Shown piece by piece: positions 27,410 through 36,580 of a stretch of 64,000 nucleotides of DNA (the stretch's first letter is position 1; every line of letters starts with the position of its first letter). Under the pieces are notes generated by a model. It had not been told where the DNA came from, did not search any database, and worked only from the letters and a program-made list of their open reading frames with translations. Location: contig JAEXFI010000043.1 of NCBI GenBank assembly GCA_023400235.1, positions 93,314 to 157,313 on the forward strand. The letters run 5' to 3'. Position numbers and translations under genes: made by a program. This stretch comes from Bacillota bacterium. GTDB lineage: Bacteria > Bacillota > Clostridia > Acetivibrionales > DSM-1351.

Positions 27410-28606
27410 TTATTTAAACTGGTAATTTCTTTTAATTTCATTCATTAAATAAGCTAACACACGTTTATCATCATCTGTCAATTCAACAATCTCATTCGCT
27501 GAATGCTTTGAGTGACTTGAAATATTAATAATTCTTGTCTCATAGGGATTAGTTCTCCCAATTGTATCTTTAGGCAGAAGTTCTCCCCAGTTATCATAAC
27601 CTAAAAATGTTGATGTTTTCTCCAAAATATTTCTCAAAAAATTAAAATGATACTTCTTTAACTGTCCTGCTTCAATAGCTTTTTCAATTTCACTTTTTAA
27701 GAAAAGATGATATGAAAAAGGAGAATCATTGCTTTGGGAGATTAATTCATATTTTCCGTCTTCACTTTTTTTGAGGAAATATTTTTTAAATTTATCCTTC
27801 TTAAGCTCATTATGTAGAACATTATAAAATAAAGGATTATGTGTGGTTATAATAAATTTAAGGTCTGATTTACTGGATTTTATTAATTGTGCCAAATTTA
27901 CCGCCAACTCAATCAAGTGGTTCTCATCTAATGAACTTACAGGGTCATCTATAAATACATATTCCAGCTGGTCAAACTGATCTGTTTCTCTCTCACTTGG
28001 TTCAGCTACATTTAATACATCAACAACCTGTTCAAGCAGAGAATAAAAAATACACCATACAAAGTTGCTCTCTTCTCCTTTTGAAATTTTAATGTTATCT
28101 GAACGCTCATCATTGCCACGCTCATATGAGAAGGTTATTTCTGTAAAAGCTTTTATTGTTACTATATTCCCATCCTTATCTTTAATTGTATATTCTTCAT
28201 TAAAGTGTGGCGTTAATTTTTCATCAGTATAGTGTTGAAAATTTGAAATAATATTCCTGTCTTGTCCCTGAACTTCAAAAATCCATTTTGTAAATGAGTT
28301 CGGTTGAATTTTTAGTTTTAGGTCAACATTATTTTTTAAATCATTATCCCAATAGAACAAATCCTCTGTAAAAGCATTATAATAAAGTATTTTTTTATCG
28401 GATTCCGCAGATTCCTCCAGTTCCGTATCACCTTCTGCTTTCGGAGCGATTAACAATTTGAACTCCCGTGAAAGCCTGGTTTTACCGGTTCCATTAAACG
28501 CATAGATTAATTGAACCTGTACATCCGATACACTTTCAGCTTTAGCTTTAGTTTTATGTTTGGCATCTTTTAACTTCTGTGCAATATCAGTTAATGAATC
28601 ACCCAT
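27410..28606 (-). CDS. prrC: PrrC-type anticodon nuclease
   Basis: A 398-residue toxin nuclease, the length of E. coli PrrC (396). The N-terminal ABC-like NTPase has YAFNGTGKTRLS (Walker A, residues 39-43), signature ISKGEES (about 174-180), FIDDPVSSLDENH (Walker B) and TTHNP. The C-terminal nuclease has Arg325, Glu329 and His365, matching the Arg320-Glu324-His356 triad of E. coli PrrC, with a four-residue insertion. PrrC is held inactive by the type IC restriction complex and, when phage inhibits restriction, cleaves tRNA-Lys at the wobble base. It begins one base after the hsdS stop. Triad and position argue for an active protein. Confidence 0.93.
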   Translation of the reverse strand: MGDSLTDIAQKLKDAKHKTKAKAESVSDVQVQLIYAFNGTGKTRLSREFKLLIAPKAEGDTELEESAESDKKILYYNAFTEDLFYWDNDLKNNVDLKLKIQPNSFTKWIFEVQGQDRNIISNFQHYTDEKLTPHFNEEYTIKDKDGNIVTIKAFTEITFSYERGNDERSDNIKISKGEESNFVWCIFYSLLEQVVDVLNVAEPSERETDQFDQLEYVFIDDPVSSLDENHLIELAVNLAQLIKSSKSDLKFIITTHNPLFYNVLHNELKKDKFKKYFLKKSEDGKYELISQSNDSPFSYHLFLKSEIEKAIEAGQLKKYHFNFLRNILEKTSTFLGYDNWGELLPKDTIGRTNPYETRIINISSHSKHSANEIVELTDDDKRVLAYLMNEIKRNYQFK

Positions 28607-28607
28607 G

Positions 28608-29807
28608 TTACTCCTCTACCCCCTTTTTTGGAAAACTAAGAAGCATATTACGGTAATACTCATATTGTTTTTGACGCAGATTTATTTCACGTGGTAAACC
28701 CTCGGTAATTGAGGTTGTCAAGGAGTCGAATTTATCTAGGATAGAGACAATGCGCTTTTTTTCTAAAGGCAAAGGATTTGGAACTATGATGCTATTCAAA
28801 TTCTTTTGATTTAATTTAGGCTGAGCTGCCCCCGATATATACGGAGTTAAATCAATATGATTTAAATAAAATTCAATAAATCTACGTTCTTCATAAGTAT
28901 TAAATTTAAGTACATGAGCATGATTATTTACCCAGATTTTTCCGCTTACACTAAATGCAATTGGTGTATTTCTAGCAACTAAGTTTGCTCCATCTTCCGA
29001 AATAAGCAAAAAATCTCCTTCAAAAATATAATCTTTTACATAATCAACAATACCTGATGCTCCATAATATGGAATATTACCAAACTCTCTTAAACCACTA
29101 GTAACAGGTTTACGCATTGAGTCGAGGTTCTCGGCGAGCTCTCCCAACATCTTCCACTCAACTTCACCCTCTTCAAAAGTCAACAGCTTATCACGATAAT
29201 ACTCATATTGTTTTTTACGAGCTGCAAGCTCTGCTGCAAGCTCTGCTGCAAGCTCTGCTGCAAGCTCGGTAAAGGCATCCAAAATACGGACGATTTCGTT
29301 TTGCATTCCAATGGATTTTTCGAAATTTTCTGGGCAAGGGATGGGGATTTCGAACTCTTTGACCTTCGCATCAGAAATTGCCGGATATGCTGAACCACTC
29401 TGATTCTCTTCAATATAACTTCTAAACTCTGACGAAGTAATCCAATAATAGATCCATTTCGGTAAAACCTCATTTTTTTTTGCTCTTAAAATGCAATAAC
29501 CTGTACTAGCTACTTCACCAGAGAATTCTTCAGTAATCAAACAAAGTCTTTGCTGTGTAGGACGAGTTGTTGCAAAAATAACATCATCTTTTACGATTAT
29601 CTTTTGAGCTCTGCTTGGTGCATTTTCAGCTGATATCTCAGATGTCTCTATTATTCTATTATTTTCGCGACAAACTGAAGTTAAATCAATATACCGATAA
29701 GTATCATTTGTATCTTTCCACCTAATATTAGCAGTTGGTAACGTAACTTCCCCCAACGTCTTCCACTCAACCTTAACCCCATCAAGCAATTTCTCCATAA
29801 AGTCCAT
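28608..29807 (-). CDS. hsdS: Type I restriction specificity subunit HsdS
   Basis: A 399-residue two-target-domain specificity protein. Target domain 1 spans about residues 15-165 and domain 2 about 210-365, each followed by a conserved helix (RKKQYEYYRDKLL and LRQKQYEYYRNMLL). Between them, at residues 180-195, is a four-fold ELAA repeat encoded by perfect 12-bp DNA repeats (29221-29268). In EcoR124I/DXXI-type enzymes the number of such 4-residue repeats sets the spacer length in the DNA site. The start ATG follows GGAGGTGTAAAT inside the end of the Fic gene. It methylates and cleaves with HsdM and HsdR. Confidence 0.94.
   Translation of the reverse strand: MDFMEKLLDGVKVEWKTLGEVTLPTANIRWKDTNDTYRYIDLTSVCRENNRIIETSEISAENAPSRAQKIIVKDDVIFATTRPTQQRLCLITEEFSGEVASTGYCILRAKKNEVLPKWIYYWITSSEFRSYIEENQSGSAYPAISDAKVKEFEIPIPCPENFEKSIGMQNEIVRILDAFTELAAELAAELAAELAARKKQYEYYRDKLLTFEEGEVEWKMLGELAENLDSMRKPVTSGLREFGNIPYYGASGIVDYVKDYIFEGDFLLISEDGANLVARNTPIAFSVSGKIWVNNHAHVLKFNTYEERRFIEFYLNHIDLTPYISGAAQPKLNQKNLNSIIVPNPLPLEKKRIVSILDKFDSLTTSITEGLPREINLRQKQYEYYRNMLLSFPKKGVEE
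29221..29268 (-). repeat. Four 12-bp tandem repeats in hsdS
   Basis: GCTGCAAGCTCT repeated three times and a fourth copy with one base different, in frame, in the linker between the two target domains. Slippage by one unit would add or remove four residues and change the recognised spacer without breaking the gene. Confidence 0.92.
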
Positions 29808-29809
29808 AT

Positions 29810-30415
29810 TTACACCTCCTCCGTCTTAAATTCACTATACCCCTCATAGTAATAACTTACATCAATTCCTTTCATAAATATAGAACGGTCATTAATTTTA
29901 CTGGTTAGGGCTTGTTTGAGGATATATTTAATCTCAATATCTTTAACAACACTTCGTTGCATAGCAGATAGATATTCCTCTTTGTCAACAAGGTTCCAAT
30001 CTACCACCTGTCTAATCCCTTTTTTGAGTATAAGATCAAGCCATATACGAGTTGCTCGACCATTCCCTTCTCTAAAAGGGTGGGCAATGTTCATCTCAAC
30101 ATATTTTTCAATGATTTGTTCAAAGGTTGTTTGAGGCATTTTATCAATATACTTCAATGAGGACTCAAGATACATAAGAGGAGCAAAACGAAAATCTCCT
30201 TTAGCAATATTGACATTTCTAATCTTTCCTGCGAAGTCATATATATCTTCAAATAGATAATTATGAATGTAGGCAAGTCCCTCAAAAGTTCCTACTTTCA
30301 CATTGGTAATATCTCCAGAGTCAAAAAGCTGTTTAGCTTTTTGTTTGCTTATTTTCTCTTCTGCTTTTGAGAGTTCAATTTGATTGGTAATATTCAATTT
30401 ATTATCTAAAATCAT
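29810..30415 (-). CDS. Fic family protein (AMPylase fold) in the hsd operon
   Basis: A 201-residue Fic/DOC-fold protein. The active-site loop is HPFREGNGRATR, matching HPFx(D/E)GNGRxxR, so catalytic His and the anion-binding loop are intact. The flap region is GKIRNVNIAKGDFRFAP. Fic proteins transfer AMP or other nucleotide groups to Ser, Thr or Tyr. I could not find a clear (S/T)xxxE(G/N) inhibitory helix, so control would have to come from a partner. The start overlaps the hsdM stop (ATGA type) and the stop is 2 bp before hsdS, so it is translationally built into the restriction operon. Confidence 0.88.
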   Translation of the reverse strand: MILDNKLNITNQIELSKAEEKISKQKAKQLFDSGDITNVKVGTFEGLAYIHNYLFEDIYDFAGKIRNVNIAKGDFRFAPLMYLESSLKYIDKMPQTTFEQIIEKYVEMNIAHPFREGNGRATRIWLDLILKKGIRQVVDWNLVDKEEYLSAMQRSVVKDIEIKYILKQALTSKINDRSIFMKGIDVSYYYEGYSEFKTEEV

Positions 30416-31959
30416 GATTCAATCACCTCAATAATCTTATCAATTTCGGCACGAAGTTTGTCTATCTTTGCCACAGTCTTTTTTATCTCTGCATTCAGCT
30501 CATTTATATCAATGACTTCCCTTGTATCCTTTGCTTCCACATAGGAACTTACAGAAAGATTGTAATCCTTTTGAACGATTTCATCATATTCAACAGATTT
30601 TGCAACATAATCAACATCTTCTTTGCTGTCAAACATTCCCATAATCTGTGCAATATTCTCATCTGTAAGTATGTTATTATTGGTTTCTTTTTTATAAAAA
30701 TCTACACCACTTGCATCAATAAACTGTGTTTTATTATTACTTTTATGCTTAGAAAGCACCAGTATATTAACAGCTATTGAAGTCCCGAAAAAAAGATTGG
30801 GTGCTAATGAAATCACAGTTTCTACAAAGTTGTTGTCAATCAGATACTTTCTGATTTTTTGTTCTGCACCGCCACGGTAAAATATACCTGGGAAACAAAC
30901 TATTGCAGCACGTCCCTTGCTTGAAAGATAGCTGAGTGCATGAAGTACAAAGGCAAAATCGGCTTTGGATTTTGGAGCTAATACTCCCGCTGGGGCAAAA
31001 CGCTCATCATTAATAAGAGTTGGGTCATCACTTCCAATCCAGTTTACCGAATAAGGAGGATTAGATACAATTGCATCAAATGGCTTTTCATCACCAAATT
31101 TTGGATATAAGAGTGTATTCCCCAAAGCAATATTAAACTTATCGTAGTTTATATTGTGTAAAAACATATTCATACGGGCAAGGTTATAAGTTGTATGGTT
31201 AATCTCCTGTCCAAAAAAACCATCTTCGATAATATGAGCATCAAACTGCTTTTTTGCTTGTAATAAAAGTGAGCCCGAACCAGCTGCAGGGTCATAAATC
31301 TTATTAATTGTTGCTTGCTTGTGTATTGCTAATTGAGCTATAAGCTTAGATACACACTGGGGTGTAAAAAATTCTCCTCCAGATTTTCCTGCATTGGCAG
31401 CATAATTAGAGATTAAAAACTCGTAGGCATCACCAAAAAGGTCGATGTGATTATCTTCAAAATTACCAAAATTAAGCCCTTCAACGCCTTTAATTACAGC
31501 GGCTAAACGACTACTCTTGTCTTTTACAGTATTCCCTAATCTGCTGCTTGTAGTGTCAAAATCAGCAAATAATCCTTTAATATCTAATTCAGATGGATAA
31601 CCATTTGCTGAGCTTTCAATATCTTTAAATATCCTAGCTAAATCTGTATTCAAACTTTCATTTGTATTGGCGGTTTTAGCAGTATTAGCAAATAACTGAC
31701 TGGGATATATAAAATAACCTTTTGTTTTAATTGCATCGTCTTTAATTTCTTTAGTTATAATATTATCATCAAGTTCTGCGTAATGGACGCTTTCGTCGCC
31801 ACCTTCAATATAATTAGCAAAGTTCTCACTAATAAAACGATAAAAAAGCGTTCCTAAAACATATTGTTTAAAATCCCATCCATCTACAGATCCACGGACA
31901 TCATTGGCTATTTTCCAGATTTGAGATTGTAATTCTGCACGTTGTGCTGCACTTGACAT
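30412..31959 (-). CDS. hsdM: Type I restriction-modification methyltransferase HsdM
   Basis: A 515-residue adenine-N6 methyltransferase. The N-terminal helical domain (QIWKIANDVRGSVDGWDFKQ) is typical of type IC. SAM-binding motif I is YDPAAGSGSLLLQA and the catalytic motif IV is VSNPPYS (N-P-P-Y). SGGEFFTPQ precedes motif I as in the family. The last 40 residues form a coiled coil (INELNAEIKKTVAKIDKL). It is the first gene of the hsdM-fic-hsdS-prrC-hsdR group and is preceded 34 bp upstream by the AbiEi-like gene. Confidence 0.95.
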   Translation of the reverse strand: MSSAAQRAELQSQIWKIANDVRGSVDGWDFKQYVLGTLFYRFISENFANYIEGGDESVHYAELDDNIITKEIKDDAIKTKGYFIYPSQLFANTAKTANTNESLNTDLARIFKDIESSANGYPSELDIKGLFADFDTTSSRLGNTVKDKSSRLAAVIKGVEGLNFGNFEDNHIDLFGDAYEFLISNYAANAGKSGGEFFTPQCVSKLIAQLAIHKQATINKIYDPAAGSGSLLLQAKKQFDAHIIEDGFFGQEINHTTYNLARMNMFLHNINYDKFNIALGNTLLYPKFGDEKPFDAIVSNPPYSVNWIGSDDPTLINDERFAPAGVLAPKSKADFAFVLHALSYLSSKGRAAIVCFPGIFYRGGAEQKIRKYLIDNNFVETVISLAPNLFFGTSIAVNILVLSKHKSNNKTQFIDASGVDFYKKETNNNILTDENIAQIMGMFDSKEDVDYVAKSVEYDEIVQKDYNLSVSSYVEAKDTREVIDINELNAEIKKTVAKIDKLRAEIDKIIEVIES

Positions 31960-31993
31960 TCGTATACCTCCAATTATTCTTCTATTACATTGA

Positions 31994-32587
31994 TTATAGA
32001 AGCACTTCTAAATAAGTTTGAAGTTTTGCTTCCACCTTCAGCTTCTTGCCGTACTGGCATAATAAATCTATATTCTTATCTTTTCTTATAACATAGCGTT
32101 TAAAGGCATCTGTGATAATTTGTATATCCGTTTTATTGTGCTTTCGTAAGATATCGCATAGGGTCCTTTCCATGTTATAAGCTCTCACAATATTACCGGC
32201 TGGCGTTTTCACCTCGATAACTCCAAGCTCATACAATTCCATAATGACACGATTGCACTTCACTTTTTCGCCTTTCACTGTTGAAATATTGTAATTATGA
32301 GGAAAGGTCATTTGAAATTTTGCCGGCGTTCTGTCGGTCAAGCTAAATAAATATAGTGCGGTAGCTCCAGAGAAAATCCCCCGTTTATAACGAACCTGAA
32401 AATTATACATCTCATCTTCCCACGATCCGGTCAATTGATATACGCCTCGTCCTGTCCGTTCTAACAAACCTGTATCAACCATATATTTAAGATTGCCACG
32501 TGAAATTCCCGCTTTTGTTACCTCGGCAGCAGTTATGGCACCATTATTTTTTTTAATCATTTCCATAATGAACTCAGCACTTGCCAT
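31994..32587 (-). CDS. AbiEi-like antitoxin/transcriptional regulator without AbiEii partner
   Basis: A 197-residue protein with an N-terminal winged helix (GAITAAEVTKAGISRGNLKYM) and a body like AbiEi type IV antitoxins (YKRGIFSGATALYLFSLTDRTP, MERTLCDILRK). The start ATG at 32587 follows GAGAAGGTGTGTT. AbiEi normally represses its operon by binding inverted repeats and counters the AbiEii nucleotidyltransferase toxin. No AbiEii gene is present; hsdM follows instead. The inverted repeat at 32620-32650 sits on its promoter. It is likely to act as regulator of the restriction operon. Confidence 0.85.
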   Translation of the reverse strand: MASAEFIMEMIKKNNGAITAAEVTKAGISRGNLKYMVDTGLLERTGRGVYQLTGSWEDEMYNFQVRYKRGIFSGATALYLFSLTDRTPAKFQMTFPHNYNISTVKGEKVKCNRVIMELYELGVIEVKTPAGNIVRAYNMERTLCDILRKHNKTDIQIITDAFKRYVIRKDKNIDLLCQYGKKLKVEAKLQTYLEVLL

Positions 32588-32619
32588 AACACACCTTCTC
32601 TCAAAAATATAAAAGACCC

Positions 32620-32650
32620 TACGCATATAATTATGACCATCTTATGCGTA
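32620..32650. promoter_or_regulatory. Inverted repeat operator of the AbiEi/hsd operon
   Basis: Perfect 8-bp arms TACGCATA (32620-32627) and TATGCGTA (32643-32650), centres 23 bp apart. They bracket the -10 box of the promoter. AbiEi antitoxins are known to bind paired inverted repeats at their own promoter, so this is the best operator candidate. Confidence 0.65.
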
Positions 32651-32658
32651 AAAGTCAA
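32630..32658 (-). promoter_or_regulatory. Promoter of the AbiEi-hsd-prrC operon
   Basis: On the minus strand TTGACT (32658-32653), a 17-bp spacer and CATAAT (32635-32630), about 45 bp before the AbiEi-like start. The operator arms lie on both sides of the -10 box. Confidence 0.72.
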
Positions 32659-33045
32659 AGCGTTTTTACTAAAATTTCCCGCTCGAAACTTAGTGAGTAT
32701 AACCTAGTCTTAAATGTTTTCTTTTGAAATTAACACACTACGTGGCCAATCTCAGCTTAACTATATGCCACATCCCTAAATCCACACATTCACTGTCATG
32801 TGCCTATACTCATATTTTTCTTATACCTGTCTCGCCACAAGAATACTTCTCCATTTAAGTATCAGTTCCCTCACATTAATCCAAAATTTTTAATTAATTT
32901 ATCGTAAATTCTCCTTTAATGCATACCTGGGATCTTCCCTCATCTATTCAATCAGCATACATTCTTGTTAAATAATTATTGTTATTCAGATTTCTTTACA
33001 TATTTTCGGGGATTGTTTATAATATGTTATATCTAAATTTTGTAA
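32659..33045. other. Intergenic region, no gene seen
   Basis: AT-rich stretch of about 390 bp between the restriction operon promoter (minus) and the NlpC/P60-like fragment (plus). I found no reading frame with a ribosome site and no strong repeat. Confidence 0.4.
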
Positions 33046-33399
33046 ATTGAGGTATTTAAGTCAGGATGTTCCACTTGCTCAGGACTAGTTAGTGTAGCTT
33101 TTAAATTGGGTAGTAAATATGGTACAGCTAACTTAGTGTCAAGCTCTGGTCCCTTTAAAGCAGTAACGGGAGCTCCTCAGTGTATGGATATATATAACAA
33201 TTCTGGTGATCATGTTTTTATCCTTTATACAAGCAGTACTATCGCTGGGGAACTATACTATAATATATACGAAGCTACTACAACCTATAATTATCGAGGC
33301 GGCGGAGGTGCTCACGCTGACAAAACTGTTGGTGCAGGATTTTATGTTGATGATGCAAATCTTTCCGGATATGTTCATGCCAGGCGAAGTGGATGGTAA
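33046..33399 (+). pseudogene. C-terminal fragment of an NlpC/P60-like secreted peptidase
   Basis: An open frame from a stop at 33043 runs to TGGTAA at 33399 without a convincing start or ribosome site. It reads CSGLVSVAFKLGSKYGT, the usual catalytic-Cys block of NlpC/P60 and related papain-fold cell-wall enzymes, then CMDIYNNSGDHVFILY, where GDI...HV normally holds the catalytic His. About 115 residues remain; signal peptide and N-terminal domains are missing. It is most likely a 5'-truncated pseudogene inside the island. Confidence 0.6.
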
Positions 33400-33501
33400 A
33401 TAAGCAGTTCAAAAAATAATTTTCACTTCTGTTAATTCGAACAAGAAACTGGGACTTGGCATCATATAAAACTTAACAGAATAGGGAGGGGAAATAAGAA
33501 T

Positions 33502-34140
33502 ATGAAGAGGATAAAATTTACATTATTGATAGTCAGTTTATCTGTCTCTTTTATCATGGTTTCTTGTTCCAGTCTTGAAGGAAACGATACTCCAGTAAGT
33601 ACTACTACAACTACAAATACCTCTGAATTACTTTTAGAGAATAATACTCTTAGGAATGAAAATGACAAGTTAACTTCTGAGAATGATTCTTTGAAATCAA
33701 GAAATGAATATCTTGAGAAAGCAATGAAAGAATCCAGCGTCTCACCGTTATTAAATAATTACACTACAGATGTGCTTCTTAATAAAATTTACACTGAAAA
33801 AGGTAAGGTTGATATATTTCCTGGAAGATTGCAAGAAATACGTGTAGAAGAGGTTGGAGAGGAAACATATTTTATTTTTAGTATCGATAGAATGGCGGTT
33901 AATCCAAAGTGGGATGGTCCGGGTTCAGATTCGGGAAAAGGTTATTTTATAGATTCTGAAAAAAAATATGAAGAGTACAAGGGTGGACTTAGTATAATTT
34001 TCTCCTACCAGGGATATGAAAATACTATAAAAAAAAGAGAAGCTATTCTTAATGATCCCAACTATAAAAATGATCGGATTTTTAATTTTTATATGATTAA
34101 TAATGAGATTGTTTTTGTGGGTCCGGATCCAGGACCGTAA
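33502..34140 (+). CDS. Lipoprotein with coiled coil, unknown function
   Basis: A 212-residue lipoprotein. The signal peptide ends in FIMVSCSS (lipobox). A Thr-rich linker follows, then a heptad coiled coil of about 30 residues (LLLENNTLRNENDKLTSEND, with Asn in core places). The C-terminal 120 residues are a small globular domain (LQEIRVEEVGEETYFIFSID) with no family I recognise. The start ATG follows GGGAGGGGAAATAAGAAT. It lies inside the direct-repeat-bounded island, opposite in direction to the restriction genes, and ends before a clear terminator. Confidence 0.75.
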   Translation: MKRIKFTLLIVSLSVSFIMVSCSSLEGNDTPVSTTTTTNTSELLLENNTLRNENDKLTSENDSLKSRNEYLEKAMKESSVSPLLNNYTTDVLLNKIYTEKGKVDIFPGRLQEIRVEEVGEETYFIFSIDRMAVNPKWDGPGSDSGKGYFIDSEKKYEEYKGGLSIIFSYQGYENTIKKREAILNDPNYKNDRIFNFYMINNEIVFVGPDPGP

Positions 34141-34356
34141 TAAAATATCATAATTATATATAACATTAAGAACGTAATGAATTTCAGCGGTAATCCTTAT
34201 AGAATTTAAAAGTAATACATTTACATTTTGGAGGGTATGAACATACTTTAGTGCAAATGGAATAATCATCCAAAAGTTTGATAATACTATTACTGTAGCA
34301 TAAATCGGGCAACGCTGAGGATCAACCCAACGCTTGCTGCGACTTATACGATGAAT

Positions 34357-34385
34357 GGCGAACCCTATAGTTCGCCGTTTTTCTC
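34357..34385 (+). terminator. Rho-independent terminator
   Basis: GGCGAAC (34357-34363), 6-nt loop, GTTCGCC (34370-34376) then GTTTTTCTCTTTT on the plus strand. It lies about 220 bp past the lipoprotein stop. The 34141-34356 stretch before it has no gene that I can support. Confidence 0.8.
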
Positions 34386-34450
34386 TTTTCATCGGTAAGT
34401 CCTTGCGAATAAACCTTGGAATCTGAGGTCAGAGCTCTCAGGGTTTTACG

Positions 34451-34568
34451 CAACTATACCTTATTATTTTCAATATAAAAACCCTTACGGTTTCGCTTTG
34501 CCTCATACAAGGCTTCATCCGCAAAATTCAGCATCTCATCATAGGAAAATGCCTCTCCCTCAATCCAC
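34451..34568. repeat. 118-bp direct repeat, right copy (inside intact diguanylate cyclase gene)
   Basis: Same as 24131-24248 with one base different, the change giving Lys instead of Gln two codons before the stop. Here it is the real 3' end of the cyclase gene. Recombination between the copies would remove 10,320 bp and leave the cyclase gene intact. Confidence 0.85.
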
Positions 34569-36580
34569 ATTACCCCTGCTGATATCATAACAGGAATTAT
34601 TTTCCCATCAGGAAACAAAATCTGTTCCTCTTGCAGCTTCTTATAGAAATGATTCAGGCAATTTCTGATTTCATCTCTGGATTCAAATGCGTAGAGTAAT
34701 ACCACAAACTCATCTCCGGACCTTCGGCCCAGCAGAACATTAGATGCCGGTGCGATCTGATTTAAGTGTTCTACAGCAGTAATGATATATTGGTCACCCC
34801 ATTTGTGCCCATAGGTATCATTGATGGATTTCAGGTTATCCAGATCAAACATGATCAGAGCCGCCTTGCTTCCGTAGGGGTTGCTTTTTGCCCAAGCCTC
34901 ATAGTACCACTGAAAGCCCTTTCGATTGAGCAGCATGGTTAATGGATCATGGTCTCTTTCTCTCTTGATCTGCCTTTTTTCAAGGATTTCATCGGTTATA
35001 TCCATTACGACACCAATGGTAGCGTTTTCTTGGGCTGTCTGCTTGAACCTAATCCATCGGCTGCTCTTTCCTTCTATTTTGTAAACATCTGCTTCGTCTG
35101 CTTCCGGAGATGACAAGGTAGCTTTGAGCCTTTCTTCAAAGGCCTTGGCATCCGGTGCTATCTGTACGCCCTCCATGTTCCAGCCAAGGATTTCATAAAA
35201 GTTATGGGTTACAAACACAGTGTTTATGTCATGACTGATTTCGTATGCACCAATAGGCAGTCCAAACAGCTCCACAATTTTTGCCAGCCTGGAAGCAGAC
35301 TCCAGGGTGCGCTTGTTGGCATGCTCAATAGCCCGCCTAAGCTCATCCAATTCAAAAAATCCGGTTGGCTCTAATTTGAAGGTTTTCAGCTGATTGCTGT
35401 CATTGACCTGCTGAGCGAGCTTTACCACAGGCTTGCTCATCCGTATACTGATGAAGCTTCCACTGACTGCTCCGAGCAGCAGGGCTATGAATAATGAAAT
35501 CCAAAGTATCTGTTTGATGCGGTCAACATAGCTCAGCAAGTAATCCTCCCGCATAATACCAACCAAATACCATTGCTCTTCCTCAAATGGTGTGTTGTAC
35601 TGATACAAGCCAACCTTTTCAACCGATGCAAATAGCGTTTCCTTGCCTTTGTGGTTGTTTATCAGATAAATATTCCTATCTGCATCGACAGCTTTAAGGC
35701 TCAATTGCTGAGTCTCATCAATCAAGCGCTTTTGAAGAGCGCCTCCCATGATGATAGGCGACAGTCGTTTTCCTCCGTCCTCGCTGTATGCAATCAAATA
35801 GCCTAAGGAGTCCCGGGGCTGCAACTCCGTTGCCGGAAAAAACTTTTCCAGGTAACTCAAGGTAATTTCTATACCGATGGTGCCTCTCAACGTCCCGGCA
35901 CTGTCAAACAGGGGAATGGAATAGGTGATAATGGAAACATCCTCAGGCTGTAATTTGAAGGGCTTGCTCCAATAACCCAGCAAGGTTGCTTTGCTGGTCA
36001 TGGAAGCCTTGTCATAGGACTTTTTAATAAAAGCGCTGTTTGTTTCCGTTACTTCAAAGTTGTATCTCCAAACCTGATCCAGCGGTATCTTTAAGGCTTT
36101 TGCAAGATGTGAAGGACCATATACCATATAAATATCATCATTGCTGTAGGTATTCATAATAGGGTCATAGTCTCTCAGATATATAGCCGGAACACTATTG
36201 GAACGGCCGCTTTCATCATTGAGAATAATATAGGCCCCTGTTGCCTGAGTCGTTCGCAGCATGGGTATCAGCTCAGCTACTGCCGAATTGAAAAAGGAAT
36301 TGGTATCAAAGCTTCTGGGCTTTCCATTCAAAATTTTTGCAATATTTGTAACATAGGGGTCAAAGTTGGTCCAGTTATTTTTCATTTCACGCTGAATATA
36401 GTCTTTCCTGCTGGCGGCTTTCTCATGAAATAGCTGATAAGCATTGCTTTCTGCCTGTTTAAGAACGCCGCCCTGAATCAGAATTGTTGCAAACAGAAAG
36501 GTCTGCAGCAGTATAATCCCTAAAATCATTCGGGTCAGTCTATATACAATTGAAGAGGAGTTATATTTGAATATACTCAT
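34454..36580 (-). CDS. Membrane sensor diguanylate cyclase (Cache-HAMP-PAS-GGDEF)
   Basis: About 708 residues. An N-terminal membrane helix (LTRMILGIILLQTFLFATI), an extracellular dCache domain to about residue 340, a second helix (ILWISLFIALLLGAVSG), a HAMP-like stretch, a PAS-like region and a C-terminal GGDEF domain. The active site reads GRRSGDEFVVLL (SGDEF, a functional variant) with DPLTMLLNRKGF and FDLDNLKSINDTYGHKWGD. No RxxD inhibitory site precedes it, so feedback by c-di-GMP is unlikely. The start is taken as ATG 36580 by analogy with the other family B elements; ATG 36592 is possible. It is co-transcribed with the binding protein before it, which may present its ligand to the Cache domain. 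Confidence 0.9.
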   Translation of the reverse strand: MSIFKYNSSSIVYRLTRMILGIILLQTFLFATILIQGGVLKQAESNAYQLFHEKAASRKDYIQREMKNNWTNFDPYVTNIAKILNGKPRSFDTNSFFNSAVAELIPMLRTTQATGAYIILNDESGRSNSVPAIYLRDYDPIMNTYSNDDIYMVYGPSHLAKALKIPLDQVWRYNFEVTETNSAFIKKSYDKASMTSKATLLGYWSKPFKLQPEDVSIITYSIPLFDSAGTLRGTIGIEITLSYLEKFFPATELQPRDSLGYLIAYSEDGGKRLSPIIMGGALQKRLIDETQQLSLKAVDADRNIYLINNHKGKETLFASVEKVGLYQYNTPFEEEQWYLVGIMREDYLLSYVDRIKQILWISLFIALLLGAVSGSFISIRMSKPVVKLAQQVNDSNQLKTFKLEPTGFFELDELRRAIEHANKRTLESASRLAKIVELFGLPIGAYEISHDINTVFVTHNFYEILGWNMEGVQIAPDAKAFEERLKATLSSPEADEADVYKIEGKSSRWIRFKQTAQENATIGVVMDITDEILEKRQIKRERDHDPLTMLLNRKGFQWYYEAWAKSNPYGSKAALIMFDLDNLKSINDTYGHKWGDQYIITAVEHLNQIAPASNVLLGRRSGDEFVVLLYAFESRDEIRNCLNHFYKKLQEEQILFPDGKIIPVMISAGVMWIEGEAFSYDEMLNFADEALYEAKRNRKGFYIENNKV

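Noticed and set aside
27373..27441. Longer HsdR start overlapping prrC.
   Set aside because: There is no ribosome site; ATG 27372 has GGGGGG upstream and its N-terminus matches EcoR124I HsdR.
29208..29393. Plus-strand Cys/Lys-rich frame with KLCC repeats.
   Set aside because: It is the antisense of the ELAA repeat of hsdS and has no ribosome site.
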